A stretch of DNA of 48,452 nt, taken from positions 1-48,452 of the forward strand of contig JAPOXD010000051.1 in the NCBI GenBank assembly GCA_026707285.1, written 5' to 3'. How positions within the stretch are numbered: position 1 is the first letter of the stretch; each line of letters starts with the position of its first letter. Positions 23,613 through 32,597 of the stretch are shown here, piece after piece. This DNA is from Chloroflexota bacterium. Lineage in GTDB: Bacteria; Chloroflexota; UBA11872. The position numbers and the translations under genes are program-made. The notes beneath the pieces were generated by a model. The model saw only the letters and a program-made list of their open reading frames with translations. It had not been told where the DNA came from and ran no database searches.

Positions 23613-25427
23613 TTACCTCTCCCCACAGAGTGGCAGACCAAGCTTGTCGAGGTCGCTGTCGGGTACATCGCGCAATCGCTCGGGGATGCAGTCCGTGAAC
23701 TGGTTGTACGCGAGCTCGAGCGACCGCAGATTCGAGAGCCGTCCGAGCTCGGGCGGAATCGATCCGCTGAGATGGTTGCGGTCCAGCCGCAGGTGCACCA
23801 GCCGGCCGAGGTTGCCGAAGTCGGACGGAATCGGCCCGTGCAGCCGGTTCCCCGCGAGAACCAGCACGCGCAGGCTGGAGAGCCGGCCGAGTTCGCGCGG
23901 GACCGGTCCGCTGAGTTGATTCTCCGCGAGCGCCAGCGCCGTCACGCGACCGCTGACATCCGTGATGACCCCGGTCCATTCGCCGAGGGGCGCCCCGCTG
24001 AGCCAGTTGGTGCTGTGCACCCAGTTCGGTCCATCGGTCGCGCGATAGAGCGCGACCAGTGCCGCTCGGTCGGTGGCGATGGCGACCCGCAGTCCCCCGG
24101 CCGACGCCGGATCCGCGACCACGCAGAACGGCAGACTGAGTTCTTCGAGATCACTGCGCGGCAGCTCGGCCAAGGTCGCGGGGATGCATTCAGTGAACCG
24201 GTTGCCACCGGCGAGACGCAGCAGCGTCAGATTGGTGAGGCGACCGAGTTCGGAAGGAATGGCTCCCCGCAGCTGGTTGTCACTCAGCCACAGCTCGTCC
24301 AAGTCGGCCAGGCGGCCGAGCTCGGAAGGGATCGCCCCGCTGAGCTGGTTGTCGCTGAGGTCCAGCCCAACCAGGCTTGAAAGACGGCCCAATTCGGGCG
24401 GCAGCGTTCCGCTGAAACCGTTGTCCCTGAGGTTGAGGCGTATCAGATTCGCCAGCTGGCCCAGTTCGGGTGGGATCGGCCCGCTGAGCCGGTTGGAACC
24501 GAGGTCCAACCCGTACAGCTCGGTGAGTTGACCCAATTCGGGCGGGATCGGCCCGCTCAACCGGTTGCCGAATAGGGCCAGCTCTTGCAGGTTGCTCAAG
24601 CGGCCCAGCTCTGGCGGGATCAGCCCGTCCAGCAGGTTCCCACGCAGATCCAAGAGTTCCAGGTTGGCGAGTTGGCCCAACGCCGGCGGAATCGTCCCGC
24701 TCAGCTGGTTGTCCCGCAGGACCAGCCCTGCCAGTCTCGAGAGTCGACCCAATTCGGGCGGGATCGGCCCGCGTAGTTGGTTCCCCCGGAAATCCAACAG
24801 TTCCAGGTTGACGAGTTGGCCCAACGCAGCCGGGATCGCGCCGCTCAACCGGTTGAAACGGACCTCCAGCCGTCGCAGCCGGAAGAGATCGCCCAATTCC
24901 GGCGGGATCGCCCCACTGAGCTGGTTCCCAGAGAGCCACAGCGCCACCAGCCTGTCGAGGCGGCCCAGCGCAGCCGGTAGTTCCCCGATCAACTGGTTGT
25001 CATCGAGCGCCAGCCGCGTGACGCGGCCCGTTCGATCCGTGGTGACGCCACTCCAATCACCGAGCGGCGCGTCGCTCAGCCAGTTGGCGCTGTTGTTCCA
25101 GTTCGGTCCGTCCGTCGCGTGGTAGAGCGCCACGAGCACTTCCCGGTCAAGGCTGGAGGTGGGTCCGCCGGTCCGCATCGCCGTCGCGTCGGGCATCGCA
25201 GTCGGTGTTAGCGCGACCGGCGCGGTCGGGATTGGGTCCGGTGTCGGAGCGGGCGAGACTTTCGGCGCCGCGGTGGGGTCGGGCGTTTGAATTGGCGTGG
25301 ACGGCTGGGCCGGAGTCGTCGCCGGCGCCGCGTCCGCGGTCGCAAACGCATCGGCGGGGGCGTCGCACGCGAGCGTCAGGAGCGCGAAAGCGAGCAGGAC
25401 CATGAGCGCGACGGCGCGGATGGTCAC
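23613..25427 (-). CDS. Leucine-rich-repeat lipoprotein 2
   Basis: This protein of about 604 residues is a paralogue of its neighbours. Starting from GTG 25427 the leader is VTIRAVALMVLLAFALLTLAC, with a good lipobox (LTLAC). A Pro/Thr/Ala-rich linker of about 70 residues follows, then a DREVLVALYHATDGPNWNNS cap, a block of plant-type LRRs ending in FTECIPATLAELP, and a second cap DRAALVALYRATDGPNWVHS with a short LRR block ending FTDCIPERLRDVP. The GTG was chosen by alignment with the paralogues; the frame extends about 36 codons upstream without a signal peptide. The linker would project the repeats away from the membrane or cell wall. Confidence 0.87.
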   Translation of the reverse strand: MTIRAVALMVLLAFALLTLACDAPADAFATADAAPATTPAQPSTPIQTPDPTAAPKVSPAPTPDPIPTAPVALTPTAMPDATAMRTGGPTSSLDREVLVALYHATDGPNWNNSANWLSDAPLGDWSGVTTDRTGRVTRLALDDNQLIGELPAALGRLDRLVALWLSGNQLSGAIPPELGDLFRLRRLEVRFNRLSGAIPAALGQLVNLELLDFRGNQLRGPIPPELGRLSRLAGLVLRDNQLSGTIPPALGQLANLELLDLRGNLLDGLIPPELGRLSNLQELALFGNRLSGPIPPELGQLTELYGLDLGSNRLSGPIPPELGQLANLIRLNLRDNGFSGTLPPELGRLSSLVGLDLSDNQLSGAIPSELGRLADLDELWLSDNQLRGAIPSELGRLTNLTLLRLAGGNRFTECIPATLAELPRSDLEELSLPFCVVADPASAGGLRVAIATDRAALVALYRATDGPNWVHSTNWLSGAPLGEWTGVITDVSGRVTALALAENQLSGPVPRELGRLSSLRVLVLAGNRLHGPIPSDFGNLGRLVHLRLDRNHLSGSIPPELGRLSNLRSLELAYNQFTDCIPERLRDVPDSDLDKLGLPLCGER

Positions 25428-25969
25428 GGGCAGGATCTCGCCAAGCGGCAATCGCGCGGCTTTGTCGTGCACCGTGCGGCCCGTGAACACCAGTCGGATC
25501 GCGTCCAGCATGGCCCGTGCCCGCACGCCGGACAACCACGGGCGGGGCGGCTCTGGATTTGAACTCGGCGCCGAAACCCGGATCGAAGGCCCGGCACTCG
25601 CTGACGGCCGCCCCGGTCGAAAGCATGCGCCACGGCGATATCGAGATCGAGGCGTTTCTCAATCGGGCCGACCACCTCATCACCTGCCAGCTGGAGGCGC
25701 ACGGGTGGTCCGCGGCGAAGGGCATTCCGCGCTACCGCCGGCCGCCGTCACTGGGCAACGTGCTCCTGCGCGAGCTTGACGCGCGCCAGGACGGCAGCGC
25801 GTCCATGCCACGTAGGAAGCGGTCTTGTCGCGTCTGGGGCGGCTCCTCCGCCCATACTCCACGTTGGCAAATGAACGCTGCGGGTGCATCACCGCCTCAC
25901 CGGATCTTTGTCACGTCTGAGCACAGAATCCGCGGGCGAGCCGCCACCCCGGATCAAGTCAGAGCGTTC
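25428..25969. other. Gap between LRR genes 2 and 3, no confident gene
   Basis: This 542-bp stretch has no convincing gene. A plus-strand frame around 25625-25800 reads RHGDIEIEAFLNRADHLI and could be a fragment of a lost gene, but it has no clear start context or family match. No strong hairpin was recognised. Confidence 0.4.
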
Positions 25970-28729
25970 TTAGGGGTTGGGCACCTCGAAGAGAAGGCCC
26001 TCGATGTCGATTTCCAGGTCTATCAATCCCGGGTCGATGTCGAACACCACGGCAACCGTGATCGCCTGTCCGCCTGGAACGGCCTCGAGCAGGAACAGCG
26101 GGCGGCCTTCCGTGGCCATGCCGAAGAGCGCATCGAGGCCCGGCGAGTCCACGGCAATATCGTTGCCGTCCGGTTCGACTAAGGAGATGTTCGCATTGGA
26201 GACGACGATGTTTCCGCTGTCGTTGGTGTTGCTGAACGTGATGGTCACGACCAGAAACATGCCGCTCTTGGGACGGAACGCTGAGCCGTGAACCTGCGCC
26301 AACTCCTCGAACCGCTGCACCGAAACCAGCGACACCTCCAGCCCGTCTTCCCTAAGCAGCGTGTCGCCCACCGTGGGAAGGCCGGTGCGCGATACGGCGG
26401 TTTGCACCAGGGGTCCAGACGTGGCTTCAGCCGTGACCTCGGCCTCAGTCTCAGTCTCGGCTGCATCCTCGCTAGTCTCGCAGAGCGCCAGCCCGAGTTC
26501 GGCAAGGTCGGGGATTTCGACATCCCGCAGCCCCGATGGGATGCAGCCGGAGAACTGGTTGCCATCGCCGAGCCACAGCGTGTCCAGGCTGGCAAGGCCG
26601 CTCAACTCAGGCGGAATCGCTCCCTGCAACTGGTTGCCATAAAGCACCAAATCTTCGAGTTTCGATAGGCGACCCAACTCGGGAGGGATGGACCCACTGA
26701 GCTGATTCCCTGAGAGATCCAGGTACCTCAGGTTGGCGAGGTCGCCCAGCTCCCGCGGAATTGCTCCACCCAGCTGGTTCCCGCCGAGCCATAGCACTAT
26801 CAGCTTGGCCAGGTTTCCCAACTCGGGCGGGATTGCCCCACCGAGCCGGTTCAACCCGAGGTGAAGGTCTCTCAACTGGGAGAGATCGCCCAGCTCGGGA
26901 GGAATTTCTCCACGCAACTGATTAATGCTCAGGTCCAGATAGTGCAGGTTGGACAGGCCGCCCAGCCCGAAAGGGATGGCCCCACTGAGTTGGTTCTCGT
27001 AGAGATGCAGCGTTTCCAGGTTGGCCAGGCGGCCCAACGTCGCCGGGAGTTCTCCACGCAACTGGTTGTTCCCGAGGTCCAGCTGCGTGACGTGGCCCAT
27101 GTCGTCCGTCGAGACGCCATACCAGTCGCCGAGCGGCGCGTCGCTCAGCCAGTTGGAGTTGTTCAACCAGTTCGGTCCGTCAGTTGCTTCGTAGAGCGCC
27201 ACCAGCACCTCTCGGTCTGGGCTAGGACCGGGCGTGGCGGTCGACGTAGCGGTCACGGTCGGGGTTGGGTCCGGTGTCGCCGTAGGGGTCGGGTTGGGTG
27301 TCGGGCTGGGGTCCACCGGCACGACCTTGACCACGACGACGGTAGACGCGGAAGGCTCGGGCGGCTTGCCACAGATTGGCAGCCGAAGCACGGACAAGTC
27401 GGACGGCTGTCCATCCAAACTGTGACGTTCCAGCTCGCTGGGGATGCACCCCGTGAATTGATTGCCCCCGGAGAGAATCAGCCACCGCAGATTGGCAAGG
27501 CCACCCAGTTCGGAAGGGATTTCTCCACTGAGCCGGTTGTCACTGAGCCAAAGTGACTCCAATTTGGAGAGACGTCCCAGCTCAGGCGGGATCGCCCCTT
27601 CCAACAGGTTCTTACTCAGGTCCAACCGCTGCAGATCGGCGAGGCTGCCGAGTTCGGAGGGGATGGCGCCGCTCAGTTGATTGTCAGAGAGATGCAGCGA
27701 CGCCAGCTTGGAGAGGTTGCCCAGCTCGGATGGGATCGAGCCGGTGAGCTGATTCGCAAAGAGCCACAGCGACCACAGATTGCCGAGGTTTCCCAGCTCC
27801 GGGGGGATCCGGCCGCTCAACTGGTTGTCGCTGAGCACCAGCGACGCCAGGTTGGAAAGCTGGCCGAGCGCCGAGGGGATCGCCCCGGTGAGCTGATTCC
27901 GGTTGAGAAGAAGCTGCTCCAAGCTGGAAAGACTGCCCAACTCCGGAGGAATCTCCCCGCTGAGCGCATTCGCGGCCAGCCACAGCTCTTTCAGGTTGGA
28001 GAGGTTGCCCAATTCGGGCGGAATGGCCCCGGTGAGCTGGTTCCCGTGCATGTGCAGCACTTCCAGGCTCGCGAGAAGCCCAAGCTCGGCGGGAATCGCG
28101 CCGCTGAGCTCGTTGCTATTGAGCAGAAGCTCCTCAAGGTTGGCGAGGCGGCCCACCTCGGCAGGAATGGCCCCACTCAACTCGTTGCCCTTGAGCCGAA
28201 GCTGTTTGAGCTCGGCCAGGCTGCCGAGCTCGGGTGGCAACTCGCCGCGCAACTGGTTGTCGCTGAGCCACAGCGCGGTAACCCGACCGGCAGCGTCCGC
28301 CCAGACGCCATACCACTGCGAGAGCGGCTCCTGACTGAGCCAGTCGCGGCTGTTTCTCCAGTTCGCTCCATCGGTGGCGTGGTAGAGCGCGACCAGCACC
28401 TCTCGGTCGTGATCGCGGCCGGGCGTTGGCGAGGGAGCCACCGTTGGCGTTGGGACGGGCGTGGGCGTGACCGTCGGCGTCGGGTTTAGGGTAGGCGTCG
28501 GCGAAGGCGGGACCGTGGGCGTCGGCGTTGGGTTTGACTCGGGCGTTGGGGTAGGCGCGACGGTCGGCACCGCGGTCGGGTCGGGTGCTGGGCTGGACAC
28601 GGCCGGCTGGGCCGGGGCTGTCGTCGACGCCGGTTCCGCGGTCCCAGGCGCGTCGGCCGGCGCATGGCACGTGGCCGCCATGAGCGCGAATGCCAGCAGG
28701 ACCACGAGCGTGGCGGTACGGATGGTCAT
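25970..28729 (-). CDS. Leucine-rich-repeat lipoprotein 3 with C-terminal DUF4352-like domain
   Basis: This is the largest paralogue, about 919 residues. ATG 28729 is supported by GGAGG seven bases upstream and by the leader MTIRTATLVVLLAFALMAATC. A Pro/Thr repeat linker (PTPTP-type, about 80 residues) leads to the first cap DREVLVALYHATDGANWRNS and a long block of plant-type LRRs ending FTGCIPSELE. A second PTPTP linker, a second cap DREVLVALYEATDGPNWLNN and a second LRR block ending FSGCIPSGLRD follow. The last 160 residues form a beta-rich domain with LEVSLVSVQRFEELA and FLVVTITFSNTNDSGNIVV, like the DUF4352/telokin-like Ig fold. Surface exposure and ligand binding are inferred. Confidence 0.88.
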   Translation of the reverse strand: MTIRTATLVVLLAFALMAATCHAPADAPGTAEPASTTAPAQPAVSSPAPDPTAVPTVAPTPTPESNPTPTPTVPPSPTPTLNPTPTVTPTPVPTPTVAPSPTPGRDHDREVLVALYHATDGANWRNSRDWLSQEPLSQWYGVWADAAGRVTALWLSDNQLRGELPPELGSLAELKQLRLKGNELSGAIPAEVGRLANLEELLLNSNELSGAIPAELGLLASLEVLHMHGNQLTGAIPPELGNLSNLKELWLAANALSGEIPPELGSLSSLEQLLLNRNQLTGAIPSALGQLSNLASLVLSDNQLSGRIPPELGNLGNLWSLWLFANQLTGSIPSELGNLSKLASLHLSDNQLSGAIPSELGSLADLQRLDLSKNLLEGAIPPELGRLSKLESLWLSDNRLSGEIPSELGGLANLRWLILSGGNQFTGCIPSELERHSLDGQPSDLSVLRLPICGKPPEPSASTVVVVKVVPVDPSPTPNPTPTATPDPTPTVTATSTATPGPSPDREVLVALYEATDGPNWLNNSNWLSDAPLGDWYGVSTDDMGHVTQLDLGNNQLRGELPATLGRLANLETLHLYENQLSGAIPFGLGGLSNLHYLDLSINQLRGEIPPELGDLSQLRDLHLGLNRLGGAIPPELGNLAKLIVLWLGGNQLGGAIPRELGDLANLRYLDLSGNQLSGSIPPELGRLSKLEDLVLYGNQLQGAIPPELSGLASLDTLWLGDGNQFSGCIPSGLRDVEIPDLAELGLALCETSEDAAETETEAEVTAEATSGPLVQTAVSRTGLPTVGDTLLREDGLEVSLVSVQRFEELAQVHGSAFRPKSGMFLVVTITFSNTNDSGNIVVSNANISLVEPDGNDIAVDSPGLDALFGMATEGRPLFLLEAVPGGQAITVAVVFDIDPGLIDLEIDIEGLLFEVPNP

Positions 28730-29079
28730 GGGCCATGCCTCCCAGGTAGGCGACCGCGCCGCGTTCCTCACCGCGTGGTGTCCACGGGCGACTGTTTCAT
28801 CACGATAGCGCGGGCAGGCATCACCCAAGCCCTGGTGACGGGCAACGGGGGGGGGCGCTGTTCAACCCCTGGGGCATGCCGCGACGTGCCGAACCGGGCG
28901 GACGCTCGGTACACCGGGTGCGTCCGTCGTCGAGTCAACGCAAGGTTCCCGCGTCCGCGCGATCGACGGAAAAGCGTGGGCGCACGATCCGGCTCACCAA
29001 TGCCGTGCGGTACATTCGCCAGCGAGGGAGGCTGGCCGTTGCGCTGTCGCGCGCCCCAAGTCCCCGCTCAACGCGCCTC
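28730..29079. other. Divergent intergenic region with a G9 run
   Basis: These 350 bp separate LRR gene 3 from the phosphoesterase. They must hold the promoter of the LRR gene, including its GGGAGG site at about 28737-28742. A run of nine G at 28847-28855 lies about 120 bp upstream of the LRR start. No gene was recognised. Confidence 0.5.
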
Positions 29080-29808
29080 ATGCACATTGCCGTCGTTTCC
29101 GATGTCCACGCCAATCTGACCGCGCTGCGCGCGGTGCTTCGGGACATCGACGACCACGGGCCCTTCGATTTGGTGGTATCCAACGGCGATCAGATTCTCG
29201 GAGGACCGCGACCGCTGGAAACCTGGCGGGAGCTTGAGCGCATCGGCGCTTACTGCCTCTGCGGCAACACCGAGCGCGATCTCGGGACCGGCGAGTTCCC
29301 CCCGGCCCCCGCGGGCGGCGAGTGGCGCGAGCGCATCCTCGAAGTCTTCGACTGGACGATCGAGGCGCTGCCGGACGAGGTGATCGCGCGCGCGGCGGCG
29401 CTGCCGCGCCGGCTGGAGCTGGGCATCGATGGTGGGCCGCTGCTGGTCGTCAGCCATGCCAACGGCGCTAATCTCGACGAGTTCATCTGGGCCGACACCG
29501 ATCCCGCGGAGCTCGACCGCTTGATGGGCGCGCCGCGCCCGGCGCTGTTGGTCGTCGGGCACATCCACGCCCCGCTGGACTTGCAGGTCGGACCCACACG
29601 CGTGCTGCGGGCGGGCAGCGTGGGCTTGATGTACGAAGCCAATGCCTACAACCAGGCCCATTGGACCGAGATCTCGTGGGATGCGCCGAGGCGCGCGTGG
29701 ACGGCCGAGCCGCACGCCGTGATCTGGGACCACACGGCCGAGATCGCGGCGGGCCGCGCGGCGGGATATCCGGGCACGGAGATCCTGCCGGGCTACGAGC
29801 GCGCCTAG
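29080..29808 (+). CDS. Metallophosphoesterase, YfcE/MJ0936-like
   Basis: This 242-residue cytoplasmic protein is a calcineurin-like metal-dependent phosphoesterase. The metal ligands are visible in order: D-x-H in VVSDVHANLTAL, GD in VVSNGDQILGG, GN-x-E in LCGNTERDLG, the histidine in VVSHANGANL, and GHxH in VVGHIHAPLDL. ATG 29080 places the first motif at residues 7-10, as in the family; upstream codons in the same frame have no homology. Small-molecule or cyclic phosphodiesterase activity is typical of such proteins, but the substrate is unknown. Confidence 0.88.
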   Translation: MHIAVVSDVHANLTALRAVLRDIDDHGPFDLVVSNGDQILGGPRPLETWRELERIGAYCLCGNTERDLGTGEFPPAPAGGEWRERILEVFDWTIEALPDEVIARAAALPRRLELGIDGGPLLVVSHANGANLDEFIWADTDPAELDRLMGAPRPALLVVGHIHAPLDLQVGPTRVLRAGSVGLMYEANAYNQAHWTEISWDAPRRAWTAEPHAVIWDHTAEIAAGRAAGYPGTEILPGYERA

Positions 29809-29878
29809 CGGGCGTCTTGTTCGCGTGCGCAAGGGCTGCGATGCTTGCTGGTGAGAGATATGGCGCTTGGAGGCGACG

Positions 29879-30199
29879 ATGGACGCACCCCTGGCGGAAG
29901 AGACGATTCGCGACTCTCTGCGCGAGGTGATCGACCCCGAGATCGGCATCAACATCGTGGACCTGGGACTGATCTACGAGATCGACGTGGCCCCAGCCGA
30001 GTCCGACGCCCACGACGTGTCGGTCACCATGACCCTCACGACGCCCGGATGCCCGGCCGGACCGCAAATCCTGCAGCAGGTGAAGCAGGTGGTGGAGGCC
30101 GTCCCCGGCGTGAGCAGCATGGATCTCGATCTGACGTTCAGCCCCTTGTGGAACGAGGAGATGCTGAGCGAGGACGTCCGCTGGATTCTGGGTCGCTAG
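29879..30199 (+). CDS. MIP18/DUF59 family iron-sulphur assembly protein
   Basis: This 106-residue protein is a MIP18-family (DUF59, SufT/PaaD-like) factor that helps mature Fe-S proteins. The signature IDPEIGINIVDLGLIYEI and the TTPGCPAGPQILQQV segment with its reactive cysteine are present, and WNEEMLSEDVRWILG matches the usual W-x-x-DxMSEDAR-x-xLG ending. ATG 29879 is chosen because GGAGGCGACG precedes it directly. It may act with the NifU-like protein encoded 29 kb away; no suf genes are nearby. Confidence 0.9.
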   Translation: MDAPLAEETIRDSLREVIDPEIGINIVDLGLIYEIDVAPAESDAHDVSVTMTLTTPGCPAGPQILQQVKQVVEAVPGVSSMDLDLTFSPLWNEEMLSEDVRWILGR

Positions 30200-30206
30200 T
30201 GCCAAC

Positions 30207-31013
30207 GTGGGGTCGGTGGAGCGTGGCTCGCTTCAGCGTTGGGCGCAGGAGTCGCTCCTGACCCTGACGTCTTGCTGGTTGCTGCGCGGGCGGCTCTATG
30301 CGGCGTGGCTCGCGGCCCATGGTCTGCTGGCCGTGCTGCCGGTGACGAGCCGCGGACGTCTCGACTGGCCGCCATTCAATTCCTGGGTGATCCCCTTGGA
30401 AGGGAACGTCGGGGAGGATACGCCGACCATTATCTGGGTGTCTCCCTTGGAAGCAAACGTCGAGGTCACCCCGATCAATACCTATACGATCGTGCTCTGG
30501 AGCATCGTGGCCGCCCTGGCGCTCGCACAAGCAGTCCGACCGGCCAATGGCCGTGGCGGGATGTGGCTGGTCGGCTGGATATGTACAGGGGGCATCGCAG
30601 CGATGATCGCGGTGGAGGAGTATCTCGAAAGGAAAGGCTATCTCGCTCAAGGAGTCGAGTGGTTGGAATTCATACCCTCCAATGTTCGCTGGGAGTTTGT
30701 CGTCGCACCATTCGTAGCCGTTCCAGGAGTTATGGCCGGCTATGTGATCTATAAGTCAGTGACGAGGAATCCTGCATTGGCTATGCTGTCAGTAGCCGCG
30801 ATTGTTTTTGCTGTTACCGGATTAGCTCGTGAACTCATCTCTGGTAACTTGTGGATGGATCTCATGGAAGAAGGGTCGGAAATGATGGCAGGATCGATAA
30901 TCACCGTGATTTTGTTTGAGCTCCTTGTTCAATATTATACTGAGGTTAAGCACGAGGATCTGCGGATAGGATCAAAAGCAGGATTATGGCGCAGGTGGCG
31001 AGGCCAAGCGTGA
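30207..31013 (+). CDS. Hypothetical polytopic membrane protein
   Basis: I do not recognise this family. The 268-residue protein has about five hydrophobic segments, including LYAAWLAAHGLLAVLPV, TYTIVLWSIVAALALAQ, MWLVGWICTGGIAAMIA, FVVAPFVAVPGVMAGYVIY and LAMLSVAAIVFAVTGLA. Near residues 57-90 two similar units occur, VIPLEGNVGEDTP and VSPLEANVEVTP, encoded by an imperfect tandem repeat. The start GTG 30207 is one of two close options. The last third of the gene is AT-richer than the first, and its end overlaps the convergent gene at 30946 by 68 bp, hinting at 3' extension by drift or fusion. Confidence 0.6.
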   Translation: MGSVERGSLQRWAQESLLTLTSCWLLRGRLYAAWLAAHGLLAVLPVTSRGRLDWPPFNSWVIPLEGNVGEDTPTIIWVSPLEANVEVTPINTYTIVLWSIVAALALAQAVRPANGRGGMWLVGWICTGGIAAMIAVEEYLERKGYLAQGVEWLEFIPSNVRWEFVVAPFVAVPGVMAGYVIYKSVTRNPALAMLSVAAIVFAVTGLARELISGNLWMDLMEEGSEMMAGSIITVILFELLVQYYTEVKHEDLRIGSKAGLWRRWRGQA

Positions 31014-31722
31014 TTAGCGCACTCCACCCGGCGGCATACCCGATGACGCTGCGCCAGTGACCACGCTCGTGGATTCCCCACGCGGCGACGACGCCAAATA
31101 CGATGAGCAGACCCCATAGTGCTGCGTCCACAACAAGGAATAATCGCCAAGGATCGGACTTGACTAGGTGTTCCAGCACTCGGCCGCCGCGACCAATCCA
31201 ATAGGGCCGCATAGCAAGGTCAAATTGCGCGCGAGAGGTGTCGCCGTTGATCGATACCTGACCAGCCGGATTCATGTCCGAGCTGGTGATACCAAGGAAC
31301 AGATACGGGAGCGGGCCGCTGAGGGTAGTGAGCTCGAGGACATAGAGCACTCCGCGACTGTCGGAAATCGGCGAAAATCGAATCTTGATCGGTGCGCCGG
31401 CCTTCGATGGGTGGGTGACCCTGACGCGGCTTTCACGGATCGGGGCGTCGGCTCCATGGGGGATTACGCGGGCAATTACGTCGCCCGCGGCCCCCGCCTC
31501 GCCGCCGTCGACATAAGCCCATACGTCGATGCGGGATAAGTTGTCATGTGGTACTCGGAACGGCTGTGCAATCTTCGAGACGGGGCCGGCGTGGAAACCG
31601 CGCTGCATGTGTCCCCACCCGTCGGCCTGACGCTCAAATTCGGCGAAGAGCGCGATGCCGGCGACGATACAGAACGTGACCGCGACGCACAGGCTGAGAA
31701 TCACCCCGGGAAGGCGCCGCAT
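30946..31722 (-). CDS. Hypothetical membrane protein with extracytoplasmic domain
   Basis: I do not recognise this family. The 258-residue protein has an N-terminal membrane helix (LPGVILSLCVAVTFCIVAGIALF). It then has about 140 residues of beta-rich extracytoplasmic sequence (FRVPHDNLSRIDVWAYVDGG, RVIPHGADAPIRESRVRVTH), and two C-terminal helices. The middle resembles the carbohydrate-binding-like domains found in membrane proteins of polysaccharide clusters, but this is a weak resemblance. The large membrane protein at 42747..45797 has a comparable Ig-like portion. It converges with the preceding gene with a 68-bp overlap. Confidence 0.62.
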   Translation of the reverse strand: MRRLPGVILSLCVAVTFCIVAGIALFAEFERQADGWGHMQRGFHAGPVSKIAQPFRVPHDNLSRIDVWAYVDGGEAGAAGDVIARVIPHGADAPIRESRVRVTHPSKAGAPIKIRFSPISDSRGVLYVLELTTLSGPLPYLFLGITSSDMNPAGQVSINGDTSRAQFDLAMRPYWIGRGGRVLEHLVKSDPWRLFLVVDAALWGLLIVFGVVAAWGIHERGHWRSVIGYAAGWSALITLGLATCAIILLLILSADPRA

Positions 31723-31847
31723 GGGCTGCAGGATACGCCACCCATGCGGCTACACGGGATGCGCCGCATGGCGCTGACAGGCGCCGTGGGCATACCCCAC
31801 GCCGCAGATCCACGCCAAGCCCGCAATCTGTACCATCAATAGCCGGC

Positions 31848-32594
31848 ATGACTGCGCGGCGCTCGACTCGGCTCAGCTTCACCAAGCTGTCGCTCTTCGA
31901 GTTTTGCCCCACGGCCTATCGCTATCGCTACGTTGAGCGCGTGCCCACGCCCTTCGTTCCTCGGATCGTCGTGGGGGCGATCGTTCACGCGGTGCTCCAG
32001 CGGCTTTTCGAGCGGCTGCAAGATCGCCGTCGGGTCGACAAGCAGGTCCTCGACCGTCTGCACGCCGACTACTGGAACGATGCGCCGCGGCTCGACCGTG
32101 AGCGGTTCCCCGACATGTGGCGAGATGGGCAAGCGTTACTGGACGGCTACTGGTCAGCCAACCACGCTGACCTCGGCCAACCGGTGCTGCTCGAGTCGCG
32201 CTTCCGCTTTCGTCCTGACCCCGCGGCCGGCTATTCCATCGAGGGCGTGATCGATCGGGTGGATGAGACGCCGTCAGGCGCGGCCATCATCGACTATAAG
32301 AGCGGTCGCCGCCCCGACCGGCTGCCGGATCGCCTGCGCGCCCAGTTGCACACCTACGCGCTGGGCGTGGAGCAGGTGCACGAACGGCGCGTCGAACGCC
32401 TGGACGCCTATTTCCTGACCGACAACGCCGGCATCTCAATCGCGCCCGACCCTGACTACAGCGCCGCGTTGCTGGAACGCTATGCGACGACGGCGGACCG
32501 TGTCGAGGCCGGCAGCTTCACGGCCACTCCCGGGCCGCACTGTGCCTGGTGCGACTTCCGTGACCGGTGTCCGTTCCGCGCAACGGACGCCTAG
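31848..32594 (+). CDS. PD-(D/E)XK nuclease family protein, RecB-like with Cys cluster
   Basis: This 248-residue protein is a stand-alone RecB/Cas4-type nuclease domain. It begins TRLSFTKLSLFEFCPTAYRYRYV, the usual SYSxLxxFExCPxxY entry motif. The conserved histidine is in VVGAIVHAVLQ, followed by the catalytic pattern IEGVIDRVDE, IIDYKSG and QLHTYALG. A cysteine in FCPTAY and three in HCAWCDFRDRCPF make a likely four-cysteine Fe-S cluster, as in AddB and Cas4. No helicase or CRISPR genes flank it, so its role (repair, or processing of DNA ends) is open. Confidence 0.87.
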   Translation: MTARRSTRLSFTKLSLFEFCPTAYRYRYVERVPTPFVPRIVVGAIVHAVLQRLFERLQDRRRVDKQVLDRLHADYWNDAPRLDRERFPDMWRDGQALLDGYWSANHADLGQPVLLESRFRFRPDPAAGYSIEGVIDRVDETPSGAAIIDYKSGRRPDRLPDRLRAQLHTYALGVEQVHERRVERLDAYFLTDNAGISIAPDPDYSAALLERYATTADRVEAGSFTATPGPHCAWCDFRDRCPFRATDA

Positions 32595-32597
32595 CGC

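Noticed and set aside
27677-28489. Long plus-strand open frames opposite the LRR genes, up to 270 codons
   Set aside because: These are antisense shadows of repetitive LRR coding sequence.
21184-28729. CRISPR-like or satellite repeats
   Set aside because: The 72-bp periodicity is fully explained by coding LRRs.
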